Below are positions 53,501 through 62,500 of a stretch of DNA of 64,000 nt, one piece after another. The number at the start of each line of letters is the position of its first letter. Within the stretch, counting starts at the first letter, position 1. The stretch is taken from positions 2,226,883 to 2,290,882 of the forward strand of contig VXAY01002371.1 of NCBI GenBank assembly GCA_013399855.1. Reading direction: 5' to 3'. The stretch comes from Oxyruncus cristatus (lineage: Eukaryota > Chordata > Aves > Passeriformes > Cotingidae). The notes under the pieces were generated by a model, which saw only the letters and a program-made list of their open reading frames with translations, searched no databases and had not been told where the DNA came from. The position numbers and the translations under genes are program-made.

Positions 53501-56500
53501 TGATATCACTTTGATCAGATCTATATCCCTGCGGGATTTGCATTATGGTGAGATCACTGTGGTATTATGCTGTCCATATATTACATGGATAGTTTCTTGT
53601 CATGGGAATAGTTGATTGGTTTGCACAGTCAGTATTACAAAGCCAATTAACAATGGAAGAGGTTATGCACAAAGGCAGAGACTACAGTCAACAGAGAAGT
53701 GCTTTACCTTGCAACGAATCTGCTCTGCATGCAGCTCATCATGGTGATCTGGCAACGGCTGAGAAAGCTTTTTTTTGAATGATCTTAGCTTCTCCAGGGA
53801 GTCTCCTATGCCCTTTTCAGATTTTTCCCAGTCCTGAAAGCAGAAAGTTTATGAGACTTCAATTCTGAGCTGGGTTATATTTATGGCAGTTGATTTGCCT
53901 AATAAAAACATGCCCTGAAATCTCCCTTTAAATAATACTGAAAGTCTCAGAGCTTGAGTCATATGATGTTATGTAGACACAGCAGAATTGCATCAAATTT
54001 TTTGTATGTAGGTCTCTGCTAGTAGAAATACACAAGTCTCCTGTTATTGAAATGGTGTCTAGATCTAGTCCCATCCTTTCAGGAAAGCCTCTCCCCGCTA
54101 AAATTATTTTCTCCTTCCTTTCTTGAATACCTGTACTAAACACACCACTGTTCTTTGAAAAGAACTTCATGCAGGTGCATTAATATCTGTGGGGGAAAAA
54201 AAGTGGTTGGGGAAACTGCAAATTCAAGACATATTGAAGCACCTGTAGTATCTTCTCTAAGTGAGGATTCTAGCAGCTACTCCCAAGTTTAGTGTTTGCA
54301 TACTTTCCAAAATTTTTAATGTGATCAAAAATCAATACAACTATACTAATCATAATGTAGCAGTATGGTTTTACCTGCCTCACCTGTTTGTTAAAGCTTT
54401 ATATTGAGACAGGACCCCTAATAAGCCAGTCAACTCACAAGGAATACCAGTTGTGTGATACCAGAACATACAGAACTTGCATTAAATATTGTATTGTATT
54501 GTATTGAAAAAAACTTAAGTCTTCTGTTTCAAGATATTCTTCTTCCACCACTGTCTTTGTAATTCTCTCCTTCCTTTTTTTCCAATCATGACCATTTTAA
54601 GGATGATGAATTACAAACAAAAGGTCTTGCAAAAAAAACCCTCTCTTCACTGTCTTCTTTCTTCTCTCTGGATTAAATAATATGATCTAACTGACAATAG
54701 TCTGTCATGTTCTTAACACTCCTGCCCTGTTCCAGTGTGGGTCTCTTCCATGGGGTGCAGTCCTTCTGGAAAAGACTGTGCCAGTGTGGGTCCTGTATGA
54801 GGTCAAAAGTCCTGCCAGCATAACTGCTCCAGTGTGGGCTGCACATGTGGTCACAGCCTCCTTTGGGAATCCACCTGCTCTGATGTAGGTCCTCTATGGG
54901 CTGCAGGTGGATCTCTGCTCCACTGTGGACCTCCATGTCTCCATCATGGCTGCGGGGTAGTCTCCGGTCTGATGCCTGCAGCATCTCCTCCTCCTCCTTC
55001 TTCAGTCACCTTGGTGTCTGCAAAGTTGCTTCTGTCACATTGTCTCACTCCTCTCTACAGCTGCAACTTACTTACTCCTGCACAGTAACTTTTTTTTTCA
55101 CCTTAATAAATATGTTATCCCAGAGGTGCTACACCATCACCTTTGGGCTCAGCCTTCGTCAGTGGTGGGTCCATCATAGAGCTGGCTGGCATTGGCTCCA
55201 TCAGACACAGGGGGAAGCTTCTGGCAGCTTCTCTCCTGTAGTTTCCTGCTACAAAAACTTTGCCGCTCAAACCCAATAAAAATATGTATAAAAATTAAAC
55301 AGCATTGTGAAAAACAAAATAAATATTTGGCCTACGTTGAAAATAGGGCCAGCAGTAATATACTTCAGTGGCAGTGTTCTGAAAACATCAATTAAAATAT
55401 GTCAACTAACATAAGCCTACTTATATGAACTATTACCACTCCTAGTTTCAGAGGCAGTGAAGGGAAATTGTTAGCATATATGCATACGTAGCATATGTTA
55501 GCATATATGCAATTGTAGCATATATGCAGTTCCTGTATTTGTGCTTGTCCATAGAGAATGCTTTTCTTCACTAGGGTTCACAGTGAGAAAACATAAGCTT
55601 GCTGAAGAAGTACAGAAGAAATCACACACTTACTTTCAGTAGTAAAGCAAGCTGTTTCTTTTGCTGCTCCAGTTGGGAGCTAGCTATCTTCCAGCGCTCC
55701 TGAATTTCAGTAAGCTCTGTCTGCAGGACTGCCTCAGCTCCACTGTCAGCAGAGAGCAGCAGTTGCTTCCCAGCTTCCACAGTGAGGATGTAACTCCCTT
55801 GCTGCCTTAGGAGAACTTTTTCTTTAAGCTGAAAATATTAATAGTTTTCTGTCAGCTTTGTCTTTTTAATTACCATTAGCAATTCAGTTATTCATTCTCA
55901 AGCCCATAATTCATTGGTTGCATACCTTGTCTTAAGCATGAGCTATGGCCCAAATGGTTTACCCTAACATTTTCACAGTCATTTACTACAGCAGACCTTT
56001 AGAAAACTTTTCCAAGGAGATAGAGAGGCTTCTTTCTCCCCATTAGTATCAGTGTATTGATTGCTCTTAAAGAGAATTAATTTCTCTAGAGCCTATTATG
56101 CTTATAAGCTTTATTATTATATCCATCTTCCAGCTAAAAACTCAAAGACATTGAACTGATAAAGAGATAGTGTTAATCTCACATGAAGACGGACACTTGA
56201 AGAATCCTTTTCTGTTAGCTAGAATACATTCCTCAAATAGGACATTATTTTTTTCCAAGACATTTTCAGTGTGACACTAGCTACAAAGCAAAAACAGAAG
56301 CAAAGAAGGCTTGAGAGCAAGGGTCCAGAAAGTTCTCGGTTATATATTCCTTGTGAACTCCAACTTTGCTTCCATCACACTACCACTGCTGATTTTATGC
56401 TAGTTCCAAAGAAGAACTAACATCCAATGTTGCTTTCTGCAAAGCAGATAGGCTGACTCTAAGACATTTTAAAGAATGTTTTAAATGATCAAGACTGTAA

Positions 56501-59500
56501 AAAAGGCAGGGATTTTTTCCTTTTTCTTCAAACACAGTGGACATACCTGCACTTCATCCAGCAGCGCTCTTGCTTGCTGCAATGGGATAGGAATGTTGCC
56601 CAGCCCAGTCACGGGCTCACGGGACATCTCCATCAGCCACTTGCGCAGTTTCTCTGCCATCTCCCTGTAGCGCTGCCACTGGTGAATCTGGCTGTCAATG
56701 ATCCCTCTCCTCTGCTGTGCCCGGCGAATTACTCCTTGCCACTGATTACTTAGAAGAGTCAGCTTCATATTAAATTCATCCCTATTATAAATACATAAAT
56801 TACAAATAAAAATACACAGTAACCTTCATACTTGGATGTATTTATTTAGTGAAATTAACTGATAGGAAAGGGAAGATGTCTGGCTGTCAACTATGAAACA
56901 CTAAGAGAAAAGCTCTGAACCCTCATGATAGCTGATTGAGGATAAGAACTTCACACTTTACGTATTGGGAGAATTAAAGGGATCCAATTATTGAGGCTTT
57001 AAAACCCCCAAACCTTTAACACATAAAACTCTTCTACCTTCTCCCCAGAAATACACAAAAATACCCCCATAGGTTTTGCCAGTTTGGATGAGTCAAATTG
57101 ATAGTAAATCATGGAGATTTCACATTTCTCACCCAGATTTGCTACTGAGGTCAAAGCAGGCATTAGGTACACACAGCATTAACAAAATTCTCACACTCCA
57201 TTAAACACTTCACCTTATATTAGGACCTTAACAAAATCAATACATATGCACAAGCGTGAACTCACTGGTCTTGCACTGATTATCATTCATTTGATCACAA
57301 GTGTTTAAAATAAAGTATCAGCAGCAATGAATTCCTGATCCATTACATTAAGGCTGCAGGTGTTCTTAAACGGCAGTAGGGAATTCTCCTGGTGGAGGCT
57401 AATCCCCAGATGGCATAAATCAAATTTAACCCACTAAATCTGGCACTGCAGGCTCCTTTGGTGAAAGTGACATTTTGAAAGTACATCAAATAGACATATA
57501 TGTAACATGCTTGATAATTCCACATAAGTCTCAAGGTTGTTGTATTCTCAAATGCATTCACATACCCCGTAGCATCCTGAAGATCACTGTGTTAAGATCT
57601 GACTAATTAATAGCTTAACCCAGCAATAGTAACTTCTATTTCGGAAGAGCTTGATCTGAACACTGACATCTGCTACCTTCTCTGATTGAAGTCTCTCACT
57701 AGTCTGTTACTTCACATAACCAGCAGCAGCAACAACACAGGAATGTCTACCTGTCATCCACCTGTCCTTGTTCTAGGAGGAGCTGCCCATCAGAGATAAT
57801 TGAATGCAAAATCTGCTGGCGGCTGAACATCTCTGCCTGGAATAGCTGTTGTACAGGAGACAAGGATGTTAAAACAAGATTTACATACTTAATTCTGTCT
57901 GTATGCACTGGTAAAAATGAATTTTCATGTATTTAATGTGATTTCAGATTAATTCAATGGTAGTTTTGTCATGAACTTAAATAGAAACAAATTTAAAAAT
58001 CTCATTTTTAGAGTTACTTGCTGCTTACAGTAATTATTACTTCCTCGAGACCACCATTATAAAACTAAAGTATATCAACAGGAGCTTGGTTTTATGTTTC
58101 TGAGTAGAATTGTGTGATTGACATTATTATTTACAAATAAATCCATATAGGGTATTTTGTGCATGGACGGAAAGGGCACATTTATTTTTCCACATGTTTA
58201 AGAATATTATAATCCTTTGCCTTGTTAGATTGAATTTATGCCCAGACCATGTGTGAGAGTGTTATACAAACTTTAAATACACGTTTACATTGCCAACAGA
58301 ACTTTAAAAGAAATGGTCAGCCATGTATAGAGCTAGAAATCAATTTTCCACTTCTTCCAATTTTTCCAATTTATTTTCCAATTTTCCCCTTCAGGCATAC
58401 TAAACTTCCACAATACTTTTAAAACTCCCTTATTACTTATATACTACATAAGACAAAAGAACAACTAAGTGCTACTTAAGTAAAGATAACTTAAGTCTAT
58501 TTTTAAAATTTATTTTTAAAAACATCTTTCTTTTTAGTAACAGACCATGTCTCTAGATAAAGTTCTCCAGGAATATTCTGATGTTCATTGAGGTACACAC
58601 AGGCATCACCTCAGGACTGGACCCCACTCCATGTTCAAAAGGTTTACAGAGAGATTCAAAGAAAAATTATACTGGTATGAAGCTTGAGATTTTTTTTTCT
58701 TCAGTTAGCGATGGCATTTGCAGTTGATAGAAGTTCACCCTTGCCTGAACTAAGAGCCACTATTCTTCAAGTCTAGACTACACTCCTGTTATATGGCTTC
58801 TCTCCAGCTCAGATTGTGATTGTACCAATCCCTGCATCTGCCACTGCCAGCAAAATACCCACTGGCACCTGCACGTGGTATGAAGTTTAGGACTTCTAGA
58901 CGATGTAGTAATTTTTCAAAATGAAATTTTGCCTCTTTGAATCACTAAGTTAATTCTAAAAATATTACTCAGGTCATAAATTTTTCCCATAGAAAGAAAA
59001 AGTGTTGTCTGATGTTCTTGAAGAAATATTTGATACTGTCCTTTGAATACCCTGGCACTTATGAAATGACTGAGCCTGAATCAGAGGGAAACTAAATGCT
59101 GTATTATCTCAAGAATGAAACCACAACAATTTGGTGTTGAAAATTTCAGAAAGCTGAGCAAGAAGGGAGAAATTTTACTCCCTGTCACATCTATTTCAGT
59201 GAAGTTAGGGGAGATAGATGAAGCACAGAAGGCATCTACCAGCATTGTTGACAGATCGACACTAAACAGAACACAACTGGTTACAACTGGTTAAACACTC
59301 CCACCACAAAAATAAAACCAACAAAAAAAAAAACCCAAACCAAACCAAAAAACCAGCAAAACAAAATCTTCCAAAAGTGAAAATTTTAATACTTTTTTAA
59401 GAGGGCGAAATAAAAGCTTATCAAGCATAAGGAACTCTGCTTAGAGTGGAGGTACTCAAGTCCTACACAAAAGTCGAGACATTTCTGTCAACATCCTCTT

Positions 59501-62500
59501 GCTTTCCACACGTACACTCTCTGTACATAAGAGGGATACTCTGTTACCTGGGACCACTTGTCACCCAAATATAATCTCATACACCGATCACTGAAATTCG
59601 AATTCAAAGGAGAAGGAAAGGAAGGTAGGTGTTCAAAGGCACACCACCAGCAACCAGAAAAAAAAATTCAGTAATTGAGTTGGCAAGGAACTTCCTTCCC
59701 CTTCCCTGCCAGTACTTTGTCTAATGCTTGTCTTGGTGCATTCCTACTGCACGGGAGACCCAAGCAATGTATCACGTACAAGAGAACTGTGCAAAAAGGA
59801 TTAAAAGATCATCCTGACAGACTGATGCAGATGCCAGTGTTAGTGCAGGATATTTGAAGCTCCACACTGATGGTTTGTAAATTTCAGTGGGAAGATATTT
59901 TTAAATAAGGCCACTGAGGTGATTGGGGTCTTCTTTGACTAAACACCAGCAGCTATGAGTCAGCACCGGAAAGCTGATAATAGAGCCAGAAGAGTTTCAA
60001 TATCCATTCTGGGAATTCAGGTAGAAACAGGGTATTTTCTCATTATTTTTCAAAAAATACAAAGTGAAACAATGCAGAAATGCATCTCAAGAAGTTGAGA
60101 TTTGACCCTTATAGCCATAAGGGGAGGAAAGAAAATTCTTTTTGACTATGATGAAGCACTGCAAAGTACAGACTGTTTTGTGTACGAAAAACAATTAGAT
60201 TATAAATAATGCCAAAATTCAGGGGAGGAAAAAAAGGCAGTTTACATTTTTTTAGGATGAATTGCAGTATCTTGAAAATAAGATATTAATTCTCTTAATT
60301 CTGAGAGATGATCTTATAGTTGAAATAAAAAGGCCTTCAACAGACTGACTGAGTAACACTCATCTGAGCTAACTGCTCAGATCAAGGACTGTTGTTTCAG
60401 GAGAGAATTAAGCTGAGATCTCAAATGTCAAAGACCTGAGACATTTCAACTTACAAAGACACTATCCCCTTAATGCTGGCAGCAATGAGGAAATGAAATA
60501 TATGACATTTGTAAAAACAAAGGCAGTTAAATGCTAAAGCAACTGTATGCTAAAGCAAGAAAAAAATGTTGTGAATTACTTTCTGCTATTGGACACTCAT
60601 TCAAACACTATATCTCACTATGCTGTGAGATTGGAGCCAAGGGAGGGGGAAGGCCGTAACTCTTCCTGTAATCTGGTCTGAGTCTATGGGTAGGTCAGCT
60701 GGAGAAGTTGTGGGAACTGAAACTGCTCTGGCCACATGGGAGCTCTGGTATGAAAATTGACTTCTTTTACTTGATCTTTACAAGGATTCTTGGCAGTAAC
60801 AATATGGGTAGAGAAAAAATGTGCATCTCTTGACTTCAGTGAAGATCATAAAGGCATCCTCTAGTAAAAATTCTGAATCAATCTTTCCCTGCAGCAAAAG
60901 CTGTGTTAGTTCTTGATTTGTTACAGACAAATGACTCCAGCATGCAGCAAATACCAAATCAGTTTGTCCTCCAAGGAAATGTCACCAAATGGAGGCCCAT
61001 GGCTAGTTATATAACTTAGTATTTGACAGAAAAGTTTTCCTTTAACATGTTTTTCAAAGGCTACATGCACTGACAATTTAGTAACAAATAAACAAAATCA
61101 GAATAAACTGTAACAGAGATTTTCTCCGGTTGATGTCTGAAGACAAAGAAACAAATGACATGAGAATTGCTGTATTTTTACAGAAGGACCAATGAAAACT
61201 TTGATTTCCTTGGTACAAACCAATCTGAAGTAGACTAAATGTAGGGGACATGCACTCATAGGCACAGTGACATGTTATGCACAAACGCAGACAGATACTC
61301 AAGTCCTCCCCAAAACTGGGTATTGTTGACACATGTGCATGCTTATGTTTTCAAGTAAAGGTATCATCAGATGGTGCAGGCAAATGTAATTCAATTCAAG
61401 GCATGCTATTATATTATGCAACAAAGGACTGTGCATTCCATTTATGTATAAATAGTATGTGTTGTAGTTATGTATTAACACACACGATGACTTGCCTCAT
61501 GTGCCCTCTGTTGCTCTAAAAGGCTTTGGTAGTTTCCTGAAATCTCTGCTGCCAAATTCTGCTCAGTCTGAACTAATAAATCCATCCAAGTCTCACATTT
61601 CTCCAAGAAGGTCTGCTGCTGTAGCAAGAAAGACTGCAGCTTACTGAAAGAAAAAAACACGGATTCAGGTAAGGTCTCCTCCTCTCAGTGTTAACACACA
61701 AATGTTAAAGGTCTTGCAATAACTTTTCCTGCAAAATTCCAAATCAGGTGGTAACACTTTACCCACTTAGATGCCTCAGTCAATTTATCTAGTCAACAGT
61801 TTCAAAAGTAGCATTCTTACTCATTTCAAAGCCTGTTAATTTTTGGCAAACCCAACATCTCTGTTCAATGGCTTTGCTCCTTACTTCAAGTACATCAAAG
61901 AAAAGGAACTTTGCTTAATGAAATACCTGAAACATTTTCTATATTCTGCAAAAGGTATACTTTGTAACTCTTGTAACCTAAGAAAACCAGAGAACAATCT
62001 TTATCTATCCCCACCTGAATCTCTCCGTAGTCTGAGATGAGATCAGAGACCAATGTCTGTTCAGGTTCTGCATCCTTTTGATTTCTTTATCGTTCAGAGG
62101 AAGCCTGTAACCCAGCTCATTAAGACGGTCCAAATCTGGGGCCATGCTGCTGAACTTCAACATCTGACTCTGCAACAAAATGAGTGATAGCTGATAGCAG
62201 GGAAGGTCAGGAATTATGCTACTGCAGACTTCAAAATTATGAACTAGAACTCAGTTAAATTTAGAATGGTCTTGGTTGCCACCCAGTGGTAAGCAATTCC
62301 TATGCCAGGGAAAAACTGCATTTCCAGTTTTCAGCTTCTGGTCCCAGACCAAGAGAAGACTTATGTTCATAGTTAAATGTGTGCAGAGAAGTATACTCAA
62401 ACAGCACTGAAGTGTTTGGCTGAATTGAGGATTTATGGCTCAGAGCTGTAAAAATAGGCCAGTGTTTGAATCCATATGTTTATACTGTCAAAATATGTGA

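Larger units (their letters stand above)
53834..55633 (-). other. SYNE1 intron, 1.8 kb, with repeats
   Basis: It holds a GC-richer interspersed repeat at about 54,690-55,285, a four-unit TATTG repeat at 54,487-54,506, and an array of TAGCATATATGCA-like units at about 55,473-55,530. The rest shows nothing recognisable. Confidence 0.75.

Noticed and set aside
54673..55279. Frames of 84-127 codons on both strands
   Set aside because: They coincide with a GC-richer interspersed repeat whose lack of AT stops explains the long frames.
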